Source: AP-15 sp963703745
Lineage (GTDB): Bacteria; Pseudomonadota; Alphaproteobacteria; ATCC43930; CGMCC-115725
Length of the DNA: 64,000 nucleotides
NCBI GenBank assembly: GCA_963703745.1
Contig: CAVPFL010000007.1
Coordinates: forward strand, 682,001 to 746,000
Reading direction: 5' to 3'
A program made the position numbers and the translations under genes. A model generated the notes under the pieces. That model worked only from the letters and a program-made list of their open reading frames with translations. It searched no databases and was not told the origin of the DNA. Shown in pieces: positions 17,928 to 26,879 of this stretch. Numbering within the stretch: position 1 is the stretch's first letter; each line of letters starts with the position of its first letter.

Positions 17928-18569
17928 GTGAGCGACATCTTCCGCGAAATCGACGAGGAACTCCGGCGCGACAACCTCCGTGAGCTTTGGTCGCGCTACG
18001 GACGCTATATTATAGCGGTTGCGGTGTTAGCACTCTTCGTCGCCGGTGGCATCGTCGCTTGGCAGGACCACCAGCTCTCTGAGCGTCGGGCCCAATCCAC
18101 CCGTTACGCCTCGGCGCTAACGCTCGCCCTCGACGGAAAAGAATCCGACGCGGTGAAGGTGTTCAAGGCAATCGCTAATGAAGGCGGCGGCTACGCCGTA
18201 CTGGCCTCCTTCGAAGAGGCGGGCTTGCTGGCGAAATCCGGCGACCGCACGGCAGCCGCCGCGGCATATGACCGCATCGCGGAGGCGAGCAACATCGATC
18301 CCAATCTTCGTGGGCTGGCCGTGCTGCTTTCGGTCGCGCAGCGAATGCCGCAGGTCGATCCGCATACAACGATCGACCGGCTTGGACCCTTGACCGCGAG
18401 CGGTAACCCGTGGCGTCCGTCCGCGATCGAGTTGACGGCCCTCGCCCGGCTTCAATCGGGGGACAAATCGGGTGCACTCGACCTCTTCAAGAGCCTCGCC
18501 GACGACCCGGCGACGCCGCAAGGCCTGCGTGCCCGCGCCGCTGAAATGGTAGCGGCACTCGCCTCCTAA
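17928..18569 (+). CDS. YfgM-like tetratricopeptide membrane protein
   Basis: A GTG start at 17928 gives 213 residues beginning VSDIFREIDEELRRDNL; the upstream frame is open but not protein-like. After this charged start comes one membrane helix (YIIAVAVLALFVAGGIVAW), then a periplasmic helical-repeat region rich in Ala (about residues 70-213). The layout matches YfgM-type proteins, single-pass TPR partners of the Sec translocon and periplasmic chaperones. The order here, with bamB and der following on the same strand, is the conserved yfgM-bamB-der arrangement. Confidence 0.8.
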   Translation: MSDIFREIDEELRRDNLRELWSRYGRYIIAVAVLALFVAGGIVAWQDHQLSERRAQSTRYASALTLALDGKESDAVKVFKAIANEGGGYAVLASFEEAGLLAKSGDRTAAAAAYDRIAEASNIDPNLRGLAVLLSVAQRMPQVDPHTTIDRLGPLTASGNPWRPSAIELTALARLQSGDKSGALDLFKSLADDPATPQGLRARAAEMVAALAS

Positions 18570-18587
18570 CTTGCATCCGATATCGGG

Positions 18588-19901
18588 ATGACGCGAATTG
18601 CCGTTACCACTCTCTTGCTGGTCTCATTGCTGCTCACCGGGTGCGGCTGGTTCGAGAATAAAAAGCAGTCGTTATCCGGAGAGCGGATTTCCGTGCTCAG
18701 TCTCGATCGCCAGCTCGAGCCCGACCCGGATCTCGCCAAGATTGCAATCACTTTGCCGCCGCCGGTTGTCAACCCCGATTGGCCCGAGGCCGGCGGCTAT
18801 CCGAACCACGCGATGCAGCATCTCTCGCTCCCCGATCAGCTCACCCGCGTGTGGAGGACGAGCACAGGCGAGGGCGCCTCGCGCTACACACGAGTTTTGT
18901 CTCAGCCGATCGTCGCCCACGGACGGGTCTACGCCATGGACGGGGCAGTTCAGGTCAGTGCCTACGATGCCGCAACGGGCGACCGGCTGTGGCAGGTCGA
19001 TCTGAAGCCAGACGACGAACGCGGCAGCTCATTTGGCGGCGGCATCGGCTTTTGGAACGACCGTCTGTACGCGTCTACTGGTTACGCGCAGGTTTTGGCG
19101 CTCGATCCGGCGGATGGAAGCGTCATCTGGAGAAGCAGTGTCGGCGCACCGGTGCGCAGTGCACCCACCGTTGCCGATGGACGCGTTTTCGCCATCACTG
19201 TCGACAACGAGCTTGTCGTCCTGGCGGCTGACGATGGCCGGCGGCTCTGGGTTCACAACGCGATACCGGAAACCGCGAGTCTACTTGGCGGCGCAAGCCC
19301 GGCTGTTGAAGGTGAGGTTGTTGTGGCCGCCTATTCTTCCGGCGAGATCTTCGCCCTAACTGTCGAGACCGGGAGGCCGCTGTGGTCCGACAACCTGGCC
19401 TCGACGCGCAATGTCGACGCAGTTTCCACGCTGGCAGATATCCGTGGGCGGCCGGTTATCGACCGGGACAGGGTCTATGCTGCCAGCCATAGCGGACGAA
19501 TGGCGGCGATCGATCTCAGAACTGGAGAGCGTGCTTGGGAGCAGGAACTCGGTGGCACCCATAGCCTCTGGGTGGCCGGGGATTACGTTTATGTCGTGTC
19601 GACCGACAACGAGTTGATCTGCCTGACCCGGAACGACGGCAAGGTTCGCTGGGTCCGCCTGCTCCCGAGTTATCAGGATGAGAAGAAACGAAAGGATCCG
19701 ATGACCTGGGCGGGCCCGGTGCTCGGGGGCGACCGGTTGATCGTTCTCTCCTCGGACGGAGGCGCTCTATCCGTGTCGCCCTATACCGGCGAACCGCTGG
19801 GTCGGGAAGACATGTCCGGCGGCGGGTATTTCGAGCCGGCGATCGCCGATAATTCTATGTATATTTTGACTGACGACGCCAAATTGTCGGCTTATCGTTG
19901 A
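18588..19901 (+). CDS. bamB: Outer membrane protein assembly factor BamB
   Basis: 437 residues. The lipoprotein signal ends in LLTGC, so Cys19 is lipidated. The rest is a beta-propeller of PQQ-like repeats (for example YDAATGDRLWQVDL, LDPADGSVIWRSSVG, IDLRTGERAWEQEL). BamB is a lipoprotein of the BAM complex that helps insert beta-barrel proteins. The gene starts 18 bases after the YfgM-like gene and is followed by der, as in many proteobacteria. The length is somewhat above the E. coli protein because of an extended N-terminal linker. Confidence 0.9.
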   Translation: MTRIAVTTLLLVSLLLTGCGWFENKKQSLSGERISVLSLDRQLEPDPDLAKIAITLPPPVVNPDWPEAGGYPNHAMQHLSLPDQLTRVWRTSTGEGASRYTRVLSQPIVAHGRVYAMDGAVQVSAYDAATGDRLWQVDLKPDDERGSSFGGGIGFWNDRLYASTGYAQVLALDPADGSVIWRSSVGAPVRSAPTVADGRVFAITVDNELVVLAADDGRRLWVHNAIPETASLLGGASPAVEGEVVVAAYSSGEIFALTVETGRPLWSDNLASTRNVDAVSTLADIRGRPVIDRDRVYAASHSGRMAAIDLRTGERAWEQELGGTHSLWVAGDYVYVVSTDNELICLTRNDGKVRWVRLLPSYQDEKKRKDPMTWAGPVLGGDRLIVLSSDGGALSVSPYTGEPLGREDMSGGGYFEPAIADNSMYILTDDAKLSAYR

Positions 19902-19928
19902 TCGGATCATCTGCGCACGATCATCCCA

Positions 19929-21266
19929 ATGAGCTTTGCGGTCGCCATTTTGGGACGACCGAATGTCGGTAAGTCGACGCTTTTCAACCGCCTCGTTGGC
20001 CGACGGGCGGCCCTTGTCAACAATATCCCCGGGCTGACTCGCGACCGCCGGGAGGGAGCGGGCCGGATCGCCGATCTCGGCTTTCGCATCATCGATACGG
20101 CGGGCCTCGAAGAAGCCGCACCGGCCTCCCTCGAGGGTCGGATGCGGGCGCACACGGAGCGGGCGCTCGCCGCGGCGGACGTCGCCCTCCTCATGATCGA
20201 CGCGCGCGAAGGGGTCACCGAAGCCGACCGCCACTTTGCTGCTTGGCTGCGGCGCAGCGGCAAACCCGTCGTGCTCGTCGCGAACAAGACGGAGGGTCGA
20301 GCGACCCTCCCCGGCGTCGGCGAGGCCTATCGGCTCGGCTTAGGCGATCCCGTGCCGATCTCGGCCGAGCATGGCGAGGGGCTGGCCGAGCTTTATGAGC
20401 GGCTGCGACCGTTTGCCCCGGACCAGTCCCTCGACATGGCCTTGGTTGAACAAGAGAAACCGCTGCAGCTCGCGATCGTCGGCCGTCCCAATGTCGGAAA
20501 ATCGACCCTCGCCAACCGCCTGATCGGCGAAGACCGGTTGTTAACCGGTCCTGAGGCGGGCATCACCCGCGACGCGATCGCCGTCGACTGGATGTGGGGC
20601 GAGCGTCCGATCCGTCTCGTCGATACCGCCGGTCTGCGCCGCAGAGCTCGGGTCGAGGGGAAGCTCGAAGAGCTTTCGGTCGGCGATGCGCTGCGCGCGA
20701 TCCGCTTTGCCGAGATGGTGATCCTGGTGCTCGACGCCTTGCAGCCCTTCGAGCGCCAAGACCTGACGATCGCCCGGCTGGTCGCCGACGAGGGACGCGC
20801 GCTGGTGCTGGCGGCGAGCAAGTGGGACGCGGTCGTCGAGCCTGCCGCGGCTCTAAAGCACTTGCGCGACCGGGCTTTGATATCCCTTCCCCAGCTTCAG
20901 GGCGTTGCTCTGATCCCGGTGTCGGGGCTCACCGGTTTCGGGCTCGATGCGATGATGACGGCAGTCTTGGCGGCCGAGGAGGTGTGGAACCGGCGGGTCA
21001 CGACCGCCGGCCTCAACCGCTGGCTCGCGGTCGTGCAAGAGCGCCATCCGCCGCCGCTCGTCGCCGGCCGCCGGCTGCGCTTGCGCTACATGACCCAGGT
21101 CAACACCCGCCCGCCGAGTTTTGCTCTGTTCGCTTCGAAACCGGGAGAACTCCCCGATTCCTATCGGCGTTATCTGGTCAACGCGCTGCGTCAGGACTTC
21201 GACCTGCGCGGAACCCCGATCCGGATGATGTTGCGCAAGGGCAAGAACCCCTACGACGCGCGCTGA
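19929..21266 (+). CDS. der: Ribosome-associated GTPase Der (EngA)
   Basis: 445 residues with two consecutive GTPase domains. GRPNVGKST occurs at residues 9-17 and again at 185-193. Both DTAG switch motifs (near 56 and 230) and the specificity motif NKTEG near 119 are present. In the second domain the NKxD position reads SKWD. The C-terminal KH-like domain follows (about 345-440). Der is essential for maturing the 50S subunit. It is the last gene of the yfgM-bamB-der set, with 27 bases between bamB and der. Confidence 0.96.
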   Translation: MSFAVAILGRPNVGKSTLFNRLVGRRAALVNNIPGLTRDRREGAGRIADLGFRIIDTAGLEEAAPASLEGRMRAHTERALAAADVALLMIDAREGVTEADRHFAAWLRRSGKPVVLVANKTEGRATLPGVGEAYRLGLGDPVPISAEHGEGLAELYERLRPFAPDQSLDMALVEQEKPLQLAIVGRPNVGKSTLANRLIGEDRLLTGPEAGITRDAIAVDWMWGERPIRLVDTAGLRRRARVEGKLEELSVGDALRAIRFAEMVILVLDALQPFERQDLTIARLVADEGRALVLAASKWDAVVEPAAALKHLRDRALISLPQLQGVALIPVSGLTGFGLDAMMTAVLAAEEVWNRRVTTAGLNRWLAVVQERHPPPLVAGRRLRLRYMTQVNTRPPSFALFASKPGELPDSYRRYLVNALRQDFDLRGTPIRMMLRKGKNPYDAR

Positions 21267-21286
21267 CGCAGCCGGGCGCCGATCCC

Positions 21287-21314
21287 GCCGGCACGCGGGG
21301 CTCTCCGGCCTTTT
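21287..21314 (+). terminator. Possible rho-independent terminator after der
   Basis: GCCGG (21287-21291) can pair with CCGGC (21305-21309), followed directly by TTTT. The stem is only five base pairs with a 13-base loop, so the signal is weak. Its position 20 bases after the der stop is suitable. Confidence 0.35.
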
Positions 21315-21741
21315 CCCCGACCCCTGTAAAAGCGGGCAAAACAGGGCGAATCATCGATTCTGTGCTGAGATTTGACTCTGTAATCCTCGATAACACCATG
21401 TAGATCAGATACTTAACAGCCACGCCACGGCCCCGACGAACAGGGGGCCATTTTCGCCTATCAGGGCGGCCGAATCGGCCTATCAGGGGGCTAGCAGGGG
21501 AGGGAACCAAGTGTCGATTCATCGGATTCAAACTTGGTGATTGCAAATTTATTTATTATTATATTGACAATAGCAAGCGACTCTGATATAGTGGCGAAAC
21601 TCCGCCTCGGCAAGCCGGCGATCGAGACCCGCTGCTGCCCGCAGAACGGGAGAGCATCGGAATACCGCAACGATGGGTGCCGACGCCTTGCGGCAATCGG
21701 CATTCGCAGCATCGGAGCCCAAGGAGCACGGGAAGACACAC
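21315..21741. other. AT-rich intergenic region upstream of the DUF5681 gene
   Basis: About 430 bases. The centre (21530-21600) is strikingly AT-rich compared with the flanks, as often seen at the edge of transferred DNA. It contains the promoter annotated at 21564-21592 and no supported gene. Confidence 0.55.
21564..21592 (+). promoter_or_regulatory. Near-consensus sigma-70 promoter
   Basis: TTGACA (21564-21569) and TATAGT (21587-21592) are separated by exactly 17 bases, in an AT-rich tract 150 bases upstream of the DUF5681 start. This is the clearest vegetative promoter I see in the window. It would drive the DUF5681-derived frame. Confidence 0.65.
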
Positions 21742-22002
21742 ATGTCCGAGACGGAATGTGAATACGCGGCCAACTACCGCAAGCCGCCGCTGCACACCCG
21801 CTTCAAGAAGGGCCAATCGGGTAACCCGCGCGGTCGGCCCAAGAAGAACCTGCCGACGCTGCTGGTCGCGGCGCTGAACGAGCCGGTGTTCGTCACGATT
21901 GACGGAGAGCGTCGCAAGATCACCAAGCGCGAGGCGGTCATCACTCAGCTGGTCAACGAATCCGCCGGCGCCAATTTGCGCGCGACCAAGATGTTGATCG
22001 AC
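21742..22002 (+). pseudogene. DUF5681-type gene, 5' part (tail displaced by inversion)
   Basis: The frame from ATG 21742 contains the DUF5681 signature YRKPPLHTRFKKGQSGNPRGRPKK, cut here after RATKMLID. The natural continuation (MMKDIEKKTGTEPPPEPPR and onward) is not downstream but on the opposite strand at 22646-22434. In place of it the frame runs on into dioxygenase sequence, giving a chimeric open frame to 22680 that is not a real protein family. DUF5681 proteins are short, basic, often linked to mobile DNA and of unknown function. Confidence 0.72.
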
Positions 22003-22376
22003 AATCTCTTGACGCGCGGCCAGGAGGTCATGGTCAAGGTCGACCTCATCACCCTGCGTCCCGGCGAGATGTCGCTGCACCACGTGCGCCTCGTTCACGG
22101 CTCCCCGCCGAACCCGTCGAACGACTGGCGCATCGGCTTCGCCATCCGCTATATCCCGACTGACGTGGCGGAGCCCGCCAGCGAGGATAGTGCCTCCTCG
22201 TGCGCGGCCAGGATCACCATCACCATTTCACGGCAGAGCCGCAGCCGAGCCGCGATCTCGACGCCGAATTCGTGGCATTTCACCGCACCATCACCGAGCG
22301 CAACACAAGGATCCTCTATCGCGGCACCGACGTCGCCAGCTGCAACGAGCCGAAGGCGCTGGCGCAATGCAGTTGA
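22003..22376 (+). pseudogene. Phytanoyl-CoA dioxygenase-like gene, 3' part (inverted)
   Basis: NLLTRGQEVMVKVDLITLRPGEMSLHHVRLVHGS then RIGFAIRYIPTDV is the C-terminal half of a PhyH-type Fe(II)/2-oxoglutarate dioxygenase, with the second metal-binding histidine in VHGS. After about 22185 the coding sense moves to another frame (HHHHFTAEPQPS, then FHRTITERNTRILYRGTD) and stops at 22374-22376. The 5' part lies on the other strand at 23093-22647. The gene is broken both by the inversion and by this frameshift. Confidence 0.7.
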
Positions 22377-22433
22377 GCGGGCGCTCTGGCCGGGTGAGGC
22401 GCCGAGCCCGCTGCGCCTGGTCGAGCGGCACCC

Positions 22434-22646
22434 TCAGCCCGCGGCGAGACGGACCGGGACGCTGGCTGGAGGCAAAGAAATCATCGCGAGCCCCGGGTTA
22501 CCCGCGTTCATGTCCTGGATCTCTTGCAGCAGGGCTCCCCGTATCCGCTCGACGACGCCTTTGATCACCTCCTCGTCGGCCGGGGCGAACCGGGGCGGCT
22601 CGGGCGGCGGCTCCGTGCCGGTCTTCTTTTCGATGTCCTTCATCAT
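22434..22646 (-). pseudogene. DUF5681-type gene, 3' part (inverted)
   Basis: On the minus strand, MMKDIEKKTGTEPPPEPPR, then FAPADEEVIKGVVERIRGALLQEIQD is a charged helical tail of the kind that ends DUF5681 proteins. It is fused in frame to dioxygenase N-terminal sequence and stops at 22434. It belongs with the plus-strand part at 21742-22002. Confidence 0.65.
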
Positions 22647-23093
22647 GTGTTTGGCGAAGGTGTCGCGATGGGGGGTCTGATCGAGCTTGTGGCTGGCGGG
22701 GATGTATTCCGTTGCCCCGTTCGCTGGTGTGAAGGCGACCCACGCCGTCACGACATCGGGCGTGCTGAGGCCCCATAGGTCGACTCCTGGTGCCACGACA
22801 CGAAGGCCGGATCGGCCGCCTCCTTGATGAAGAAGTTGGTGGTCCAGCACAGCAGATCCGGGCCGTACAGATCCTCGACCGTGTCGAGGATGGAGCGGCA
22901 CCGCACGAGCTCGGCGAGCCAGACAAAGAGCAGGTGCGATTTATGGCGCATATCGCCCTTGAGCGGCTCGCCCGTACGCCTCGATCCGCCCCCGGAGCTC
23001 CGCAGCCTCAGTCTCGGACATGATGCGGATCGGGAAGACGCACCCCTCGTCCCGATATTGTTCGATCTGGGCCGGCGTCAGAAACTTCAGCAT
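22647..23093 (-). pseudogene. Phytanoyl-CoA dioxygenase-like gene, 5' part, with two frameshifts
   Basis: The start is at 23093 (MLKFLTPAQIEQYRDEGCVFPIRIM). The coding sense changes frame near 22955 (to MRHKSHLLFVWLAELV, then DLYGPDLLCWTTNFFIKEA and SWHQEST) and again near 22780 (to WGLSTPDVVTAWVAF, then GATEYIPASHKLDQ and RDTFAKH). The second shift is explained by one missing T in ACCTATGGGG. The HxD-type metal motif lies around SWHQEST. The rest of the gene is on the other strand at 22003-22376. Members hydroxylate lipids or natural products. Confidence 0.7.
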
Positions 23094-23427
23094 CGATCCT
23101 GGCAATGGTAGCGGGAAGGGAGCGAACCGGATCACTACCAGAACGCCCAGGGTCAACCCTCCCCCCGTTTGCGGGGGAGAGTAAGACAAAACTCAAACGA
23201 GCAAAAAATCCGACAACGCCGTGAGGTTTGCATATCTCGTTGATCTCGATTAGTTGCGACGAGCAAAGCGAGTTCTTTATTCGTGCTTAGCCAGTGGCAA
23301 CAAATCTGCCAGAAGATATACAAGGTTGGAGGTCCGCTGAGGGTGGGAAACCGCCATTCGTCCCGCGTATCGGAGATGGCTCTGTTGAGCCATATTGCTT
23401 GCTCGCCATCGGATCGAGAGGCCGAGC
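23094..23427. other. Intergenic region upstream of the ABC substrate-binding array
   Basis: About 330 bases between the divergent dioxygenase remnant and the first substrate-binding-protein gene. It is moderately AT-rich around 23180-23300. GGCTC...GAGCC near 23382-23395 could form a small hairpin in the leader. No promoter was assigned with confidence. Confidence 0.45.
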
Positions 23428-24410
23428 ATGAGGCGGCGCGAATTCATCACTCTTCTCGGCGGCGCGGCGGTTGCGTGGCCACTCGTCGCGCACGCACAGC
23501 AGAAAGCGACGCCGCTGATCGGTTTCCTCGGCGCCGCGCTGCCCGGCCAGGTTGCACCGTATGTGGCCGCGTTCCGCCAGGGACTGAGCGAAACCGGCTA
23601 TGTCGAGGGCCAAAATGTGGCGATCGAATACCGCTGGGCGGAGGGAAGCTATGATCGGTTCCCCGCATTGGCCGCCGATCTGTCGCCCGGAAGGTCGATC
23701 TGATCGTGGCCAGCGGCGGCGTCACCCCGGCATTGGCGGCGAAGAGCGCAACCTCGACGATCCCGATTGTCTTCTCGGTCGGCATCGACCCGGTCGCGGG
23801 AGGCCTGGTCGCCAGTCTCGCCCGGCCGGGCGGCAATCTCACGGGATCGAGCGCCATGTCAATCGAGCTGACGCCCAAGCGGCTCGAACTGATGTCCGAG
23901 CTGGTTCCGCGGGCCGGGGTGATCGCTCTGCTCATGAACCCGAACAGTCCGGAAGCCGAGCCGATGATACGAGACGTGCAGGAAGCGGCGCGCATGAAGG
24001 GGGTGCAGCTCGATATCCTGAAGGCCGGCACGGAAGGCGAGATCGACGCCGCTTTTGCAACCCTCGTCCAACTGCAGGCCGGCGCGCTCGTCGTCGGCGA
24101 CGATCCGTTCTTCGGCAGCCGACGCGAGCAACTCGTGGCGCTGACATCACGCCATGCCGTTCCGGCGATCTATTATTCGCGCCACTACGTCGTGGCCGGC
24201 GGCCTGATCAGCTATGGAGCGAGCCTCCCGGCCTTTTATCGCAAAGCCGGGATCTATGCCGGAAGGATACTCAAGGGCGCCAAGCCCGCCGATCTTCCGG
24301 TCCAGCAACCGACCACCTTCGAGCTGGTCGTCAATCTCAAGACCGCCAAGGCGCTCGGCCTGACTGTCCCGCAATCGATCCTCGCTCGCACCGACGAGGT
24401 CATCGAGTGA
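23428..24410 (+). pseudogene. ABC_sub_bind-type substrate-binding protein 1, one-base frameshift
   Basis: The start at 23428 gives a twin-arginine-like signal (MRRREFITLLGGAAVAW...AHAQQ). Family landmarks follow: GFLGAALPG, SETGYVEGQNVAIEYRWAEG, then IASL-type ARPGGNLTG, GGLISYGAS, GRILKGAKPADLPVQQPT and FELVVNLKTAKALGL. The frame is broken at 23682/23683: GATCTG-TCGCCC lacks one G compared with the coherent reading DLVARKVDLIVASGG. It is the first of six tandem paralogues. If the deletion is genuine the protein ends at residue 91. These are periplasmic ligand-binding proteins of ABC importers; the ligand is unknown. Confidence 0.8.
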
Positions 24411-25387
24411 GGCGGCGCGAATTAGTGCTGCTGCTGGGCGGCGCGATGACAGCGCCGCGCACGCTGTGCGCGCAGCAGAAGGCGATGCCGGTCATCGGCT
24501 TCCTCGGCGGCGCCTCGCCGGGCCCGATGACACCGTTCACGGCCGCGTTCCGCCAGGGGCTGAGCGAGGCGGGCTATGTCGAAGGAGAAAACGTGGCGAT
24601 CGAGTACCGCTGGGCGGATGGCCTCTACGATCAGCTCCCCGCTTTGGTCGCTGACTTCGTCGATCGCAAAGTCGACGTTATTGTGGCCGGCGGCGGCATG
24701 CCTTCGGCATTAGCGGCGAAAACAGCGACCTCGACGATCCCTGTCGTCTTTAACGTCGGCACCGATCCGGTCGAGTCAGGCCTCGTCACCAGTCTTGCCC
24801 GGCCGGGTGGCAACCTCACCGGCGTCACCGGCATCGCAACCGAGCTTATGGCCAAGCGGCTCGAGCTGCTTTCCGAACTGGTTCCTCAGGCGAGGGTGAT
24901 CGCCCTGCTGGTGAATCCGAACAATGTGAATGCCGAGGGCACGATCAGAGATGTGCAGGAAGCAGCGCGCACGAAGGGGGCGCGGCTCCCTATCCTGAAG
25001 GCTGGCGCCGAGGCCGAGATCGACGCCGCCTTTGCAACCCTGGTCGAATTGCGTGCCGGCGCGCTGATCGTCGGCATCGACCCATTGTTCGCCAGCCGGC
25101 TCGTCCAGATCGTGGCCCTGGCGGCACGCCATGCTGTTCCGGCGATCTTTGACCGGCGTGAATTCGCCGCTTCCGGCGGCCTGATCAGCTATGGATCGAG
25201 CCTGACGGCTGGCTATCGCCAGGCCGGCGTTTACGCCGGAAAGATCCTCAAGGGCGCCAAACCGGCCGATCTACCGGTCCAGCAGCCGACCACCTTCGAG
25301 CTGGTGGTCAATCTCAAGACTGCCAAGGCGCTCGGCCTCACCGTCCCGCCGTCGATCCTCGCCCGCGCGGACGAGGTCATCGAATGA
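24407..25387 (+). CDS. ABC_sub_bind-type substrate-binding protein 2
   Basis: GTG 24407 overlaps the previous stop (GTGA), so translation is probably coupled. 326 residues: RRR-type signal ending in LCAQQ, the conserved GYVEGENVAIEYRWADG, the hinge region GVTGIATELMAKRLELL, LVNPNN near 165, and the common tail GKILKGAKPADLPVQQPT and FELVVNLKTAKALGLTVPPSILARADEVIE (given here in parts). Intact. It is the gene directly upstream of the IS110 insertion, which left its stop codon untouched. Ligand unknown. Confidence 0.88.
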   Translation: MRRRELVLLLGGAMTAPRTLCAQQKAMPVIGFLGGASPGPMTPFTAAFRQGLSEAGYVEGENVAIEYRWADGLYDQLPALVADFVDRKVDVIVAGGGMPSALAAKTATSTIPVVFNVGTDPVESGLVTSLARPGGNLTGVTGIATELMAKRLELLSELVPQARVIALLVNPNNVNAEGTIRDVQEAARTKGARLPILKAGAEAEIDAAFATLVELRAGALIVGIDPLFASRLVQIVALAARHAVPAIFDRREFAASGGLISYGSSLTAGYRQAGVYAGKILKGAKPADLPVQQPTTFELVVNLKTAKALGLTVPPSILARADEVIE

Positions 25388-25388
25388 G

Positions 25389-25618
25389 TTACGCACCGGC
25401 AGTGCGCCGACCCTGGGGGATGAAACCGGTGATAGGCTTGGGGGTCGCCGGCCCAGAGGTCGATCGTCGTCTTGGTGTTAGGAACCTGGGAATGAGTTGG
25501 ACCGGGGGTACTTCGAGCACCCTGGAGTGTGCCAAGGACCCACGTGGTCTGGAGCACGATTTATAGAGTTCCCTGATGGGGGTACCCCACGCCGGCGGCG
25601 GGCTGAGGGAGGGACGCA
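25389..25618 (+). ncRNA. Candidate IS110 bridge RNA region (non-coding left end)
   Basis: 230 non-coding bases precede the transposase, the place where IS110-group elements encode their bridge RNA. GAATGAG (25490-25496) equals the target left of and including the AG core. CGTCGTCT (25465-25472) is complementary to the eight target bases AGGCGACG with one G-U pair. TTTATAG (25560-25566) equals the element's own right end plus core. CGTGGTCT (25543-25550) could pair with the left end only with a bulge and may instead be part of a stem. Small stems include GGTC/GACC around the first pair of strings. The RNA ends are not determined. Confidence 0.6.
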
Positions 25619-26879
25619 TGGAGGTGCTGCATCCGCGCTGTGCCGGTTTGGACGTGCACAAGAGCCTGCCCTCGCGAAGGCGGGGGAAACGGTGGTGGCG
25701 TGCGAGCGGATCGTGTCGGGCGGCGCCGTGTCGCGCGCGGTGCGCACATTCGAGACGACGACGGCGCGACTGATCGAGCTCGCCGAGTGGCTGGAAGCGA
25801 ACGGCTGCACGCATGTGGCGATGGAGGCGACCGGGGTGTACTGGAAGCCGGTCTGGCAGGTGCTGGCAGCAGGTGGCTTCGAGCTGGTGCTGGCGAACGC
25901 CGCGCATGTGAAAAACGTGCCCGGTCGCAAGACTGACGCGAACGACGCGACGTGGTTGGCCGAGCTGCTGGCGCATGGGCTGATCCGCGCGAGCTTCGTG
26001 CCGGGGCCAGAGATCCAGGAGCTGCGCGGGCTGCTGCGCACGCGCAAGCAGCTGGTGCGCGAGAAGGCGAGCCATGTGCAGCGCCTGCAGAAGACGCTGG
26101 AGGAAGCCAACATCATGCTGGAGCCGGTTCTGTCCAACGTCATGGGCCGCAGCGGCCGGGCGATGATCCAAGCGCTGATCGCCGGCGAGACCGACCCTGC
26201 CAAGCTGGCCGCGCTCGCGCATCCCAAGGTCCGGGCGCCGCAAGCAAGGCTGCGCGAAGCCTTGCGCGGGCGCGTCAAGCGACACCATCGCTTCCTGCTC
26301 GATCTCCATCTGCAGCAGATCGACGCGCTCGATGCCGGCATCGCCGCGATTGATCGGGAGGTCGATGCCGGGCTCGCCTCCTTTCGCGACGCCGTCAAGC
26401 AGCTGAGCACCATCCCTGGGGTCAGCGAACTCAGCGCCCAGATCATCCTGTCGGAGATCGGCGTCGACATGAGCCGGTTTGCCACGGCCGCGCATCTGCG
26501 CTCCTGGGCCGGCCTGTGCCCGCGCAACGACGAAAGCGCCGGCAAGCGCCGCTCGACCCGCCTGCGCACGGGCGCCCCTTGGCTAAAGTCCATGCTCGTC
26601 CAGTGCGCTTGGGCCGCCACCCGCAAGAAAGCCAGCTACCTGCAAGCCCAGTTCGCCCGCTTGCGCAGCCGGCGCGGCCCGAAGAAGGCAGTCTGCGCCG
26701 TCGCCGCCTCGATCCTCACAGCCGCCTACCACATGCTCAAGGACGGCACGTTATATGAGGATCTCGGCGCTGCTCACTTCGATCGCCGCCGGCCCGACGC
26801 GCAAGCCCGACGCCTCGTCAAGCGCCTCGCCGAACTCGGCTTCTCCGTCGAACTCAAGTCGGCAGTGGCCGCCTCATGA
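25619..26879 (+). pseudogene. IS110-family transposase, frame broken by a 23-bp insertion
   Basis: It starts MEVLHPRCAGLDVHK, which carries the first catalytic Asp of the RuvC-like domain, then leaves frame. The rest, from ETVVACERIVSGG onward, is in another frame and intact. It has the catalytic Glu in MEATGVYWKPV, the Asp pair in KTDANDATWLAELL, a coiled linker, and the C-terminal domain with GVSELSAQIILSEIG and the serine segment CPRNDESAGKRRS. The frames join perfectly as LDVHK-ETVVACERIV if 25663-25685 is removed. As it stands the first Asp is lost, so the enzyme is probably inactive. The stop at 26877-26879 overlaps an ATG that opens the next frame. Confidence 0.85.
25663..25685. repeat. 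23-bp palindrome-like insertion inside the transposase
   Basis: The inserted bases have the centre CCCTCGCGAAGGCGGGG, flanked by the codons for Lys and Glu of the coherent transposase. The reverse complement (CCCCGCCTTCGCGAGGG) resembles one arm of the dispersed intergenic palindromes, such as that near 2228-2314. This suggests a mobile or copied short palindrome that landed in the transposase. Confidence 0.6.

Larger units (their letters stand above)
22003..22646. other. 644-bp inverted segment carrying the 3' ends of two genes
   Basis: Reversing this segment restores two reading frames at once. DUF5681 becomes KMLID-MMKDIEKK (join 22002/22646) and the dioxygenase becomes RDTFAKH-NLLTRGQEV (join 22647/22003). 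Both joins fall on codon boundaries. The break sites share only an AC-type two-base match, so the inversion looks like a chance end-joining event and not site-specific switching. Confidence 0.7.

Noticed and set aside
22003..22646. Phase-variable invertible switch
   Set aside because: No inverted repeats flank the segment and no recombinase is adjacent; the dioxygenase also has further frameshifts, so an old, fixed inversion is more likely.
25389..26495. 368-codon minus-strand open frame across the IS110 element
   Set aside because: It is antisense to the transposase, whose catalytic motifs are unmistakable on the plus strand, and it also crosses the non-coding left end.
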